A stretch of DNA of 46,731 nt. Origin: Candolleomyces eurysporus. Taxonomy: Eukaryota > Basidiomycota > Agaricomycetes > Agaricales > Psathyrellaceae. The notes below the pieces were generated by a model. That model searched no databases. It saw nothing but the letters and a program-made list of their open reading frames with translations, and was not told where the DNA came from. The stretch lies in assembly GCA_027579435.1 (NCBI GenBank), contig JANBPK010000840.1:1-46731 (forward strand), given 5' to 3'. Of the stretch, positions 22,034-31,916 are shown in pieces. Made by a program: the position numbers and the translations under genes. How positions within the stretch are numbered: the stretch's first letter is position 1; the number at the start of each line of letters is the position of its first letter.

Positions 22034-23151
22034 ATGGCGTTATATGGCCTATCCGTGTTTTTGGAAACCCCAACAGAATTGAGAATGGGCAGAACAAGAT
22101 ATATCGTAATAAGCTTCTTGATTACAGCCCTTGCAGCCATCGTTGGATCGATCGAAATGGCCTGGATTTTCAATGTCGTATTCGAAGCGACCTCCGGCGA
22201 AGGCATTCTCATGGTCATGGGGCGCGATTGGCTGAGCTGGCCTCGACTGGTAACAAACATTGTCTCGGAGCTTATTGTTCTCCTGGGTGACGGTCTACTG
22301 GTGAGTTTAATTTATGGTACATTTCTAAAGTCTTGATCCCTCACGCCTATGTGACAGATCTACCGCTGCTATGTTATCTGCGTGGGTTATCGGTGGCTGG
22401 CTGTCATACCTGCCCTCACATATATATCGTCGTTCGGTACGTAGTTCTGACGACTACAGCAATATGACATATTCACAAAAGACGGGCAACAGCTCTTTTC
22501 ATTACAGCAAGGGTCATTGAACGCCAGCGTCCAGTCGGGGCTGCAGATCGCTACATAACAGCTTGGGTCACGTTGGTCGCAGTGACGAACATCGTTGTGA
22601 CAGTCATTATTGCATCTTACCTTATTCGCGCACGAAGAACGCTCTCTAAAGCTCTCCCAATGAGGGATATGAGAGTTTATACCGGTGTTGCGGCTATCTT
22701 GACCGAGTCAGCCCTGCCTCTCGGATTTTTCGGGATCGTCTCAGTGGTGATGAATTTGGCGATACCTGACAATCGTAATCCTGGAGTTCTCGTTGTCGGT
22801 ACGATATGCGAGGGCATCTTTTGGTCTTTCACGGTGAGTATCATACGCGTCCCAGTCCTCTACGGCTCTCTTATGCCTTTCCAGGGTCTCGCGCCGCATA
22901 TGATCATATTCCGGGTTACAACGGGTCGGTCGTGGCTGAAGTTCCCAACCGTAAAGGATGGTGCCATCTCGAACCCCATCAAATTCGCGCACCAGACAGC
23001 CGAGAGCTCCTTTTTCGTGTCGTCACGCCACCATCAATTTGGCAGAAATCTGGACGAAGATGAGGAGCAACGTGCTCATGACAGCGATGCAGATGGCTCT
23101 AGTCCATCTAGAGAGTCCGAGGGACAGGCCAAGAACCTGGAGAAGGTTTAG
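22034..23151 (+). CDS. Multi-span membrane protein, basidiomycete family, probably lacking its first exon
   Basis: Exons from ATG: 22034-22300, 22358-22436, 22508-22833, 22885-23151. Introns are GT..AG and phases agree, giving 312 residues. Hydrophobic spans include IVISFLITALAAIVGSIEMA, NIVSELIVLLGDGLLIYRCY, a span near VTLVAVTNIVVTVIIASYLI and VYTGVAAILTESALPLGFFG; the tail is charged (DEDEEQRAHDSDADG). The arrangement with YRCYVI and a closing FRVTTGRSW segment is typical of large basidiomycete families of unknown membrane proteins (DUF6533/DUF6534 style, from memory). An in-frame stretch with an AG acceptor lies just upstream (exon could begin at 22020 as IHIFMALYGLS), which implies a missing 5' exon. 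The upstream DNA is a tandem duplication instead. Intron 3 (22834-22884, 51 nt) has no stop, so its retention would only add 17 residues. Confidence 0.65.
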
Positions 23152-23253
23152 AGACTCAGAAGAGAAGGAATCGTCGGGTTAAATCACTACGAAATATGAA
23201 ATGTTGAGGGCCTTTTATTAATTCCTCCGGGTCGACGCTGCCCCGATGATTGT

Positions 23254-23514
23254 GTGGTGGTGTTTGCCAATAGTGAGGTTTCCCTCAGGCGTGATAGTAA
23301 CGCGGAAATGCGGATCTGTTTCCGTTCACCTAGGTCAACACATACCCAAATTTTTGACTATATCACTGCTAGCTGGTTTCAGAAGCAAGCTCTCCTTGTC
23401 AACTTGGACGTTATTGAGGTGGAACGTGATCAAGAGGGCAATACAGCAGACCCCATTACATTTAAAGCGCTCGAGGGACAGGCTAGAGAGAGAACGGACA
23501 CGGAGAAGGTTTAG
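23254..23514 (+). CDS. Possible 3' exon of an unknown gene
   Basis: An 86-codon frame ending FKALEGQARERTDTEKV, stop. The end resembles the last residues of the preceding membrane protein (SEGQAKNLEKV, stop), and the DNA around the two stops is alike (GGACAGGC..GAGAAGGTTTAG). It may be the decayed tail of a tandem paralogue. No membrane span is present, and the upstream part (RSPRSTHTQIFDYITASW) is not recognised. Confidence 0.3.
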   Translation: MVVFANSEVSLRRDSNAEMRICFRSPRSTHTQIFDYITASWFQKQALLVNLDVIEVERDQEGNTADPITFKALEGQARERTDTEKV

Positions 23515-24316
23515 GTAGTCGGAGAAGAATTTGTTGGAATAAGCGACGACGATATTATCCTTCGGTCTAGCCCTATTCAAACTGCTGTCATCCCTATGAT
23601 AGGTATCCTCTACATGAAAACACAACGGATTCGCTGACATAATATATTTATGTAAGCATGACTAATCGTTCCCATCCCCCAAATTGTCCTGCGCCTCTGT
23701 GGCCGTGGCCGACTGCTTCGGTAATACCCAAAAACCCTCTCACATGCACCTTTGAGCTATACCATGTCTCAAAACTCATACCATTGACCTTACCCAATGC
23801 TTTTATAACCCTAAATTTGTGGTAAATATCTATAATTATCCTTTTTTTGCATTTATATTATATTCAATATGTTCTGTAGTTTTATCTTTAGCATTGATTG
23901 TCTTTAGCATTGATTTCTTATTAATATTTTGCCTACTCTTTCATCATGAATTATACTATGCATGTGCTATATTATTGTTTACAATAATAATGTGCCATAT
24001 GATAAACCTTGATATTATGGACACATTTTCCACTGCTCCTCAGAGAGATTGATTGTAATGCTGAGCATGCCAGACAGTGTTCTTACTGAATCCTTGAAAG
24101 CCCTGAACTATGAGTATCCCAAGCCAGTCTCCTCATGCTACTTCTGATTTTAAGTAGTCTCAATTGGCAGATGAAGCTATTCCTCAGCTTCAAGAAGAGC
24201 AAAGGAGTGCTTTAACAAGATCAGTACAGACTAAAAATAGCAATAATTTGAAAGATGAGTGGCCAACATAAATGGAAAAGAGCTTTCATTCTGTACATTA
24301 TTTGCAAGTTCCCAAG
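23515..24316. other. Mostly AT-rich DNA, no supported gene
   Basis: A very AT-rich stretch at 23815-24010 holds a hydrophobic 77-codon frame (FAFILYSICSVVLSLALIVF) that is probably compositional; a nuclear copy of mitochondrial DNA is an alternative I cannot test. Nothing else is recognised. Confidence 0.4.
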
Positions 24317-24470
24317 TGGGGAGCTACCATTTGTGCTCNAAAAAAAGCAAGCTTCCTGTTTGCCTTTGCTTTGCAAAGACTATCAACAAGTCACAGGGGC
24401 AGTCAGGAAAGCACATTAGAATTGGTCTATAAGATTCAGTCTTTTGGTGTTCACCATGGAATGCTATACC
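24317..24470 (+). pseudogene. Helitron Rep/helicase C-terminal scrap
   Basis: Frame from about 24300 reads SKKSKLPVCLCFAKTINKSQ then GQSGKHIRIGL before a TAA; after a frame change it reads SVFGVHHGMLYLP. The block FA.TINKSQGQ followed by VF..HG.LY is the characteristic late motif of the Pif1-like helicase in Helitrons (remembered). Only this motif survives. The 34-bp minisatellite starts at once downstream. No Helitron 3' hairpin was identified. Confidence 0.6.
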
Positions 24471-24479
24471 TGCCAGGTG

Positions 24480-24770
24480 GACAGGTGGACAGGTGGAAAG
24501 ATACTTTTTACCCACTGGGAGGATGGGTGGACAGGTATGTCTTACCTGCCAGGAGGACAGGTACGTCTTACCCANCGGGAGGACNGGTGGACAGGTACGT
24601 CGTACCCAATGGGAGGACGGGTGGACAGGTATGTCTTACCCAATGGGAGGACAGATGGACAGGTACATCTTACCCACCAGGAGGATGGGTGGACAGGTAC
24701 ATCTTACCCACTGGGTGGACAGGTGGACAGGTACACCTTACCCACCAGGCGGATGGGTACACTTTTATAC
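24480..24770. repeat. 34-bp minisatellite, about seven copies
   Basis: Unit ACCCAATGGGAGGACGGGTG then GACAGGTATGTCTT, abutting and 75-90 percent alike by eye; one copy is shorter. The unit has no stop in any forward frame and 34 is not a multiple of 3, so all three forward frames stay open and each cycles through the same peptide phases. That explains the three overlapping long ORFs here; none is likely to be a gene. Two ambiguous bases lie inside. Confidence 0.9.
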
Positions 24771-25567
24771 ACCCCAATCCTGGCCTGTTTGGACTGTTTT
24801 GGGGCTCCTTTTGTGCATATTACCTGCAGGTACAGGTATGGGTCAGACCAAAGCTATCCACCAGTAACCAATGTTTATCACTACATTTGTTTGTGGCCAG
24901 CTGTATGCTGCTCTTTTGCATTGTACATCAAATTCTAGGATGAAAGTCATTTTCCCACCAGAGGCCAATAATTCTACTACAGCTAACATAGTCTATCCAA
25001 AAGTACTATAGCAACAGAATTAATCAATGCCTGCTATTTCAGCAGCAGGTCTTTACAGGCCCCCAACTGTGTCTTATCTCAGCCAAAATTCCCTCCCAAG
25101 TACCTCTTCCCAATATATTTTACACCTAACATCCATTGACATTCCCAAATGAATGCCAACAATTTGCCTAGACCTTCAACCCTCAGCTCAATCTGGGGGA
25201 ATTTTGCTGGGGATGAGTACTCTTAAGATGTCTCATGATTTATCTGAGAGTTCCATTGAGAACTTTAGTTTTGAGTGTGAGCATGAGCATGAGCACACCA
25301 CAGGTGTGAACAAATAGTTGTGAATGCAACATACAGGATATGAATTTGAAATTCCGAGTGAAAAATAAATAAATAATATATACAGGATGTGGGTGTTGCA
25401 GCAAAGTAGACTTTGAGGGTTATTTGATTTTAATCTCAGCTCTCATGAGTCCATTGTTGGGAATTACACAAAAAGAATATATATATCATCATTACATTCT
25501 GCGAAGCCCCCACCGTGCGCCAAAGGTGCACCAAGCTATGCTTGTATTACTAAGAAAAGAAAAAAAA
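24771..25567. other. No recognisable gene; probable interior of a decayed element
   Basis: AT-rich sequence between the minisatellite and the LTR terminus at 25594. It may be part of the element whose minus-strand end lies there, but no far end or target duplication was found. Confidence 0.4.
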
Positions 25568-25594
25568 GATACTACTGGGGTTATTATGTAACAT
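25568..25594 (-). repeat. LTR terminus of the same family as the 18.6 kb insertion
   Basis: On the minus strand from 25594: TGTTACATAATAACCCC, then GTATCTTTTTTT. The 18614 element starts TGTTATGTAATAACCCC and continues GTATCTTTTTTT. The element would extend leftward. Directly to its right is the third copy of the inverted-repeat unit, starting inside that unit, so this element probably truncated it. Confidence 0.55.
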
Positions 25595-25796
25595 TAGCTC
25601 CCCCTCGAACTTGCAATTGTACAAGAAGAGTTCTAGAAGCCTCGGTCGACTTGACTTAGAGCTTTTAGCTATACCCCTTGCCTGCCTTTATCTTCACAAA
25701 GGTATTTGGTGTGTTGTGTTATTGTGGTTGTGTGTGTGTGTTTGAGTTCTATAGTTTTGTTGGTTAGAGAGCCCTAGTTTGCTACCTGCACATCAG
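25595..25796 (+). repeat. Partial third copy of the inverted-repeat unit
   Basis: Matches the last 200 bp of the left arm (TTAGCTCCCCCTCGAACTTG to GCTACCTGCACATCA) and ends at exactly the same base as the arms at 6410 and 8759. This shows that ACATCA is a true element end. It is joined on its right to the gypsy gag remnant. Confidence 0.8.
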
Positions 25797-27402
25797 CGCC
25801 ATTTTTGGACTGGCTCCGGGCGGTTGGCTTCCTATGTCTGTCTCGTTCCACAACTTTCTTCCATGCAGCCTCCACTTTCAATGTCGTCTGAAACAACACA
25901 GCCTCCAGCAAAGGTAAGTCATCTGCCTCCACTTGATTGCTAACGCTGCACAACTCGTCTGTGATTTCATTGATGAAGGTGCTAGACGTGGGTGCTTGTT
26001 CAGTTGCCATGATGTCATCACTCGGACCTTCTGCTTTCACGATGTTCCAAATGTTCGTCAACACAATGTTTGTGGGGTTTGCATTCTGCTGTCTTGCCTT
26101 GTGCCAATTCTCAACCTGCTCAACGACGTTCTTGCCAGAAGCTGTTGATTGGTTGACCTGGTCACCGTTCGGTAGGCAGATCAAACCTCTATCTCTGCGC
26201 TTGCACAGCCCTTTGCTTATCAGTTCTTTGATCTTTGTGCAGTTCCTCTTGAAGTGGGTCGTGTCAGAACATAAAGCACATCCCCTAAAGGAGTTGGAGT
26301 TGCTGGAGGGGCCGTTTCATCTGTTCGAGTGCTGACTGTTGCCAACTGTAACGCTGAAGGTCTCCATCATAGTGGAGAGAGTCTGCATGGCCGTACTGAT
26401 CGAATCCATGAGTCTTCTGAACTTTTCAGGGTTGCTGAAACCGCTTGCATCATATGTAGGTTGTGCTGGAAGCTTAGAAACTTTGTTCCCAACAGTGGAT
26501 GGGTGCAGGAGAGTGCTGCCAGACCCGTTTTGTCCAACCGGGTGTTCTCGTGCTGTCTTGGCCAAAACCAACTCGATTGCGTTGACCAGCTGCTTCAATT
26601 TGTACGAATTATCTGGGTGATGTGATGGATGGGTTGCATCAAGCTTTGCTTCGATTGCACATTGAAGGGTGAAATTAAACGGCCATAGCAGCATATCGGA
26701 GACTTCTCGATCCAACAGCTTGCTGTGTTGTTGCAGGTATGTCACCATTGTGTAGAATTTGCGATAAAATTTGCTGAATTCCGCTCTTGATACTTTCTGT
26801 CATGTGGCCATCGCTTCACAGAGCCTGTTCGGGTCGCTAACAGTGTGCATTTGGTCATCGTTGGCTCCAGAATAGAATCTAGCAATGTGCTTCTTGAAAG
26901 AATCCCAAGTAGCATCTGATTCTTCAGCGAGCTGCTTCCATAAATCGTAATCGTTGACCCTTGCGTAGTCCAACACTTTCGACAGATACTGGTCTTCAGG
27001 TAATCCGTTTGTATGTGCTATGTTTTTGAAATTGTGAAAGAATTGCGGGAGGAACACTCCTGATCCGTTGAACAAAGGAGCACGCTGTTTGTTCCATCCA
27101 GGCATCTGAACGGGCACTTCGAAGGTTTGAGGTGAGTCTTCCCCATGTTCACTTGTCATGTTGAATATTGTTGACTTGAAATCGACTGTAGAAGTTGTTG
27201 ACAAGGGACTTTTAGGAGAATTGCTGTCTGGTGACCACTGAGCAGGGTTCAGGCGAGCATTATCGTAAGGGGTAAGTGGTAAGTGGAGTGGTAAATTGGC
27301 TTCTTGGTTGTAGCACCGGTGGTGGACAATTATTCGAATATATTCTCGTTGGGTTGGATGCAGATGGAAGAGGTAGAGGTCTGGTTGGAGGTATGAGATC
27401 AA
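25797..27402 (-). pseudogene. Ty3/gypsy gag, interrupted by two TGA codons
   Basis: Gag forms the virus-like particle of an LTR retrotransposon. One minus frame runs from 27402 through 25774 with only two stops, TGA at 26802-26800 (ACA TGA CAG) and TGA at 26319-26317 (AGA TGA AAC). A likely start is MTSEHGEDSPQTFEV. The capsid-like part includes FLPQFFHNFKNIAHTNGL and DATWDSFKKHIARFYSG. A CCHC knuckle CALCSDTTHFKRNC lies at about 26277-26236. The frame's final stop falls inside the repeat at 25595-25796, so protease and pol are cut off. Both stops fit CGA to TGA. The 5' LTR and primer site lie upstream at 27617-27960. Confidence 0.75.
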
Positions 27403-27616
27403 GAGACAAGTCCCTGGTAGTTAAGGGATAGCTGGTCTGGTCATCTGGTGTGTCCAACACTGGCTCTTGCGTTTGTTCCAGGGTTGTTTGCCTGGTGTGT
27501 GGTTGAAGATAGGATGGTAGGTGATCCTGCTGTGTTGAGAGAGGTGAGTTTACAACGAGAAAGAGCTCTTCTCGAAGCGTTCAAGATGGCCTATGCGCCT
27601 GTTGAAACTGGGGAAC

Positions 27617-27640
27617 CCCCCTCATGGTGGGCTCCAATTA
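27617..27640 (-). promoter_or_regulatory. Putative primer-binding site of the gypsy element
   Basis: Directly after the LTR end the minus strand reads TAATTGGAGCCCACCATGAG; the TGGAGCCC.. stretch could pair with a tRNA 3' end (CCA). Position and starting TGG are right; the primer tRNA was not identified. Confidence 0.45.
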
Positions 27641-27960
27641 TGTAGAGAGATACTGTCTCTCGAGTGCGAAAAGGGGAAATCCAAATAGCTCGAAAGGTGT
27701 TGTAAGCTGTTGTGCTCGATAGATAGAACAGAAGGAAAATAAGATGATATTGAGTTGACTGAGAAAGAGAGAAAACAAAAAAACAAGGGGGAATCCGACT
27801 CAGGAGACCTCCTCTCCTGAGTCTATACTACATATACAGAACTACGAAGTCGTAAACATATGAAATATCTCGGGGACCTTGACTCCTGGTCGACCAGGAG
27901 TTGAATCCTGTGGAGCTCAGTCTTCCTGTGCAATGCCTTTGGAGCTTGCTTGGGGTGACA
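27641..27960 (-). mobile_element. 5' LTR of the gypsy gag element
   Basis: On the minus strand it begins TGTCACCCCAAGC at 27960 and ends CTCTCTACA at 27641: 320 bp with TGT..ACA ends. It lies directly upstream of the primer-site candidate and 240 bp before the gag frame. No matching 3' LTR is in the window. Confidence 0.7.
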
Positions 27961-28078
27961 GGAGTCGATAAGAGAGGAATGGAGGAGGCTGCATCTCGAA
28001 TAGGGAAGTGATCCGCCTAATCAAGACTTGTGTAATGGTGGGCGCGTGCGTGTGCAGCACACTAGCGATCCCCACACT

Positions 28079-28417
28079 GGTAGTGCTGCCTGAGAGCCCT
28101 GACAGTTGTGTTGTAAAGGTATATGACCTTCTGAAGCCGCTTCAGTTGAGCCGCCTGACTTTTAGCATGGCATCAACTACTGTAGCTTCTCTGGTCAGGG
28201 TATATTACAACTGGGGCGGTTTCAAGTTGACAGCCTTGAGTAGCTTCAACTCTCGTGTCCCTAGAGTTGTAGTACTAACTCTTCTCCTTCTCAAGCTGTG
28301 TGAACCTTATCGATAGTGTAGTCATTCTTGTACTTAGAGACTCAGACTGTGTCAACCTTGTAGTTTATTATTGCAAAAAGTGAACTTATATTCACTAAAA
28401 CAGACACGGTCATATCA
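28079..28417 (-). repeat. LTR copy, left of the uS10m gene
   Basis: About 340 bp nearly identical to 31575-31916, in the same orientation. Shared blocks include CAGTTGAGCYGCCTGACTTT, ACAACTGGGGCGGTTTCAAG and TTATTATTGCAAAAAGTGAA. On the minus strand it starts TGATATGACCGTGTCTG. The end corresponding to 31535-31574 is not recognisable, so this copy is truncated. It abuts the start of the uS10m region. Confidence 0.8.
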
Positions 28418-28639
28418 CTGTAATGTACGCCCCTCACCTCCTCTCTCCGTAACCCCCCTAACCTCTCCTCCTTCCCCAGCATCCAAGGCTACGACAGCCC
28501 TGTCCTCCCTGATCCTGTCCTGCCCAACTCAAAANTACGACCCCACCATGCTCCCCCTCACCCANGCCCCTCTCCNACCTCCTACAACCCCCTCACTGGC
28601 CCCCCCCTTCTCGCTCATCGGGGGCAAAGAAGTATGGCA

Positions 28640-29866
28640 TGCCACCCTTGTCCAGGGCTGTTCCATTGCCCCCCGCCTACCACCACAAACCCCTCTACCA
28701 CATTCCCGCCACATCCATCCACTTCCGGTCCTACCAACACAAGCTGCTTGACTTCTTCTGCCACTTTGCAATGCACGCCGCCACCAGCCTGGGCATACCA
28801 GTGTCCAATATTGTCAGGCTCCCAATGCAAAAGAGCCTGTGGACTGTGCCCTGCAGTCCGTTTGCGCACAAGAAGAGCCAGGAGAACTTTGAGTGGAGGA
28901 TGCATAAGCAAGTTGTCAAAGCCTGGGATGCTGTAGTGGATTTCCTCCTCTCTTGCCTTATTCTCACCCAATTCTCTTGGGAACAGACTCGTCATCCCTC
29001 AGAGCTATTAATAACTTTCTTTTTGCTTTGCTTTATCTAAAACTAGAAAAAAAATTAAAGATATATATGATCCTGTTCTCAGTGTACAATTATTTTGGAC
29101 TTTAAGAATTACAAGTGTTTTCAAGATATGAAGTTTCATAGGACTTGAGATGGAGCATCCCAGCTCTTACTGTAAATTGATTGGATCAATTCTAACAGAA
29201 GCGCTGTGCAGTAAGCGCCTTTGTGCATCAACGCATCAGTGCTGGGAACGCCTGCCGCTCACAAGGCAGTTCTACTTGCTTCTTTTGAATTCTATTACCT
29301 TCTAACCAATTCTCCTTATTTCTTTAAGGTTCTGGTAAGAATAGTTCAATTAGTATATAAGTAAAGACCCTAGATAGCTGCAATATGACTACTTTTCAAT
29401 ATTCTACTTGTTACAATTCTTGCATTGCCTCACGCTGCTCTGAATTTGTGAACCTAAGTCAACGTGTTACGCTGACTAAGGTTCTCTAAGTTGATTAAGT
29501 TGATCATTAGTCTCCCAGAAATCATCACCTAACTCGATCACTCACTTGAATTCCGAATCTACGATCAGAACTGTGTATTCAAAGAATACACCAACATTGA
29601 ACTAGCCTCAACAGATGCCCACCTTGACGTCGTGGACAAGTGGGTTCAGTATCTCAGGCAGCACGTGGTGGGCAGTGTGGGTATGAGGGTGACTACCTAG
29701 AGGAGGTTGCTGTTGGGCTATGGCCAGAAGCGGGTCGAGGAGGTTAAAGGCAGGTTGGTGGATCTGCTGGCACAGAAGATCAAGGGGTTGGCGGATAAAA
29801 TCATCAAGGAGGAGTTGACAGAGGGTGGCAAGAAGCCTGCTGCTGCCTCTGTTCAAGTGCCATAGA
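28640..29866 (+). pseudogene. Mitochondrial ribosomal protein S10 (uS10m), split by a solo LTR
   Basis: uS10m is part of the small subunit of the mitochondrial ribosome. The first part (about 28681-28931) encodes LYHIPATSIHFRSYQHKLLD, ASLGIPVS-like TSLGIPVSN and SLWTVPCSPFAHKKSQENFE; the last is the uS10m signature. The second part (29614-29866) continues HLDVVDKWVQYLRQHVVGSV then GMRVTT, stop, and a Lys-rich tail KRVEEVKGRLVDLLAQKIKG. Removing the LTR and one GATGC copy joins AKAWDA-like VKAWDA to HLDVV in frame. Damage: the 682-bp LTR, a TAG at 29698-29700 where Trp is expected, and an N-terminal region (28420-28640) with three ambiguous bases and no clean frame. No intron is seen. An intact copy must exist elsewhere if the protein is needed. 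By homology the gene would be RSM10. Confidence 0.75.
28932..29613 (+). mobile_element. Solo LTR inside the uS10m gene
   Basis: 682 bp beginning TGTAGTGGATTTCC and ending TAGCCTCAACA, flanked by a perfect 5-bp target duplication GATGC at 28927-28931 and 29614-29618. A TATA-like AGTATATAAGTAAA lies at about 29352. It contains no coding sequence. Orientation is assigned from the TATA position only. Confidence 0.85.
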
Positions 29867-30495
29867 CATCTTGTGCTCTTTTTAAAATACTTTACACATA
29901 CATATGTGCTAGCTTTCCCTCAAATAATAACCTGCTTTCTCCCAAGGTGCACCCTCAGCTCACAAAAAACCAGGACAGCCCACAGCTGCCAAACCGGTAG
30001 CACACATTCCCACAGGGGACAAGAGCCGCCAAACCACTCATGTTGTGCATTTTCTTCTTGGCCCACCAGCCTCCAGCTGCCCCTAGCAGCCTCTCATCCT
30101 TCTGAAAATTATGTAATTTACTTTTGTTAATGGATACATGATATTTCACCCCAACCAAAATATGGAGCAAGCTGCCTTTTGCTTGTAAGTCAAGTGACTG
30201 TACTGCTCCCAGGCACTGTCAATAGTCTGGTGTACAAATGGACACCAATAGTGATTGATTGACGCGCCTGCTACCTCATGCCTTTGCCTTCCTGTTCCTT
30301 CCCTTCTAACCACCATTGTCATTGTCTGGAAGTCCCATGGCACCACATGTAAGCCAGTATCCACCTCCGGACTCTCTTCAAGCAAGAAGGATCAAAAACG
30401 TGCTAGGTGGTGATGAGATTGGTGCTGCCAAGCTCAGAACACACACATGAGACCACCAACCACAACCTATATACAAGCTGTGTACAGTCACGCGG
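29867..30495. other. No supported gene
   Basis: 3' flank of the uS10m remnant. A minus frame at 30385-30146 (79 codons, including GRQRHEVAGASINHYWCPFV) has no recognised motif; it could be a remnant of a neighbouring gene. Confidence 0.4.
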
Positions 30496-30932
30496 TGTGA
30501 GAGTCAGGACGCACAAAGTCAAAGTGCGAGTTTGTGGGGGTTATTGAGTGAATTAAGAATACTGAGTTCTCCAGTTCTCTCTTTGATACACTCCACAGAA
30601 CTAGAAGTACCCTAGTGTACTGCTAGTAAGGTTCCTATTCTTCAGTAGTCACTCCTTATGACTGCTTAAGTTCCTAACTTCCAATGCAACTGATAGTTCA
30701 TGCCGTGTGAAATATAAGCAGAAAAGCTCGATAGATTCGTCAATAAAACGCAAGTAAAGATAAAACAACAATGATACAATGATGCTGCTCAAGTCAGTAG
30801 TTAGCGTGTATATATACTACTTCGAGCCGCGTAAAAATAGATAAAAAGACACGTGTGATAGACAAGTTCATAGCCAATAATAAGAGTCCAAGCAAAAGAT
30901 AAAGAGAAAATAGAACCGGGTATTGTAGCCAC
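30496..30932 (+). mobile_element. Probable solo LTR
   Basis: 437 bp from TGTGAGAGTCAGGACGC to GTATTGTAGCCA. Flanks are CGCGG (30491-30495) and CGCGA (30933-30937), a 5-bp duplication with one G/A difference. It is related to the partial LTR at 1-311. No coding sequence inside. Confidence 0.6.
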
Positions 30933-31534
30933 GCGAGTCAGGCGTGCCTCTGAACGCCAAATTTAGATCACCATTTCCTTTCTGGTGAAGCTGTGTGAGA
31001 TGCCGACTGACGATCAAGGGTGGACGGGCATCCTTGCTCCGCGTCCCCTACCCCCGTTGCCATCCTCAAGCTGCTTGGATAGGTACGGTTGCCCCATGTG
31101 GAGTCAGCTGCACCTTTTTCCCCAATACTTGCTGTTTGTGGGCCGTCGCGAAGCGTGGCAATATTCCGAGGACTCAAGGGCTTATTGTTAATTCCAGTAC
31201 TCATGGGAAATGTAGATGAAAAAGCTGATCCATCCGAGAGCTTGTACAGGACCTACGTGCGACACACCAGCAACTGAGAAACGCAGAACACGTGGTACGC
31301 ACGTGAAAGTCACTGGGTCTTCAATAGCTGTTTTCTTGGCACAGGGAACCTGCACGATACAAGTACCCGAGGATTGAGTCCTCGGAACCAACGGTTGGTC
31401 TGGTCATCCTTTTGACTCAGAACTCGAGCCGCTTCAGTTCCTTGCGCCACATCGGAGTTTATCACAACCACCCAGCCGCACCACTCACCGTGGACTTCGT
31501 TGTTTCGAAGGTTTCCTCAAGCCGCTCCAGCACC
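30933..31534. other. No supported gene; contains an interspersed repeat
   Basis: The block 31290-31400 is the reverse complement of the repeat at 17290-17400. Overlapping short frames at 30968-31277 on both strands show no known motif. Confidence 0.45.
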
Positions 31535-31916
31535 TGTACTCGATTAATATGAAGCCGCCTGATTTCTGAACTCCCAGGTAGTGCCGCCTGAGAGTCCTGA
31601 CAGTTGCATTGTAAAGGTATATGACTTTTCTGAAGCCGCTTCAGTTGAGCTGCCTGACTTTTAGCATGGCGTCAACTAGAGTAGCTCCTCCGATCAGGGT
31701 ATAATACAACTGGGGCGGTTTCAAGTTGACAGCCTCAAGTAGCTTCAACTCTCATGTCCCTAGAGTCGTAGTACTAACTCTTTTCCTTCTCAAGCTGCGT
31801 GAACCTTATCGATAGCGTAGCTGTTCTTGTACTTAGAGACTCAGACCGCATCAAATTTGTAGTTTATTATTGCAAAAAGTGAACTTATATTCACTAAAAC
31901 GGACGCGGTCATATCA
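31535..31916 (-). repeat. LTR copy, family of 28.1 kb
   Basis: 382 bp. On the minus strand it starts TGATATGACCGCGTCC at 31916 and ends TTAATCGAGTACA at 31535. Its last bases (plus TACTCGATTAAT) and first bases (TGATAYGACC) also match the ends of the LTR at 41755-42146, so the three are related. No target duplication is seen (GCACC and GCGGG). Confidence 0.7.

Noticed and set aside
23819..24052. Hydrophobic membrane peptide
   Set aside because: The stretch is extremely AT-rich and such composition alone yields Phe/Ile/Leu codons; no conserved pattern seen.
24480..24770. CRISPR-like array of 34-bp repeats
   Set aside because: Units abut directly with no unique spacers, the units vary inside, and the setting is eukaryotic. 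It is a minisatellite.
24272..24943. Three overlapping long ORFs as a repeat protein gene
   Set aside because: They arise because a stop-free 34-bp unit keeps all forward frames open; no start context, intron or family support.
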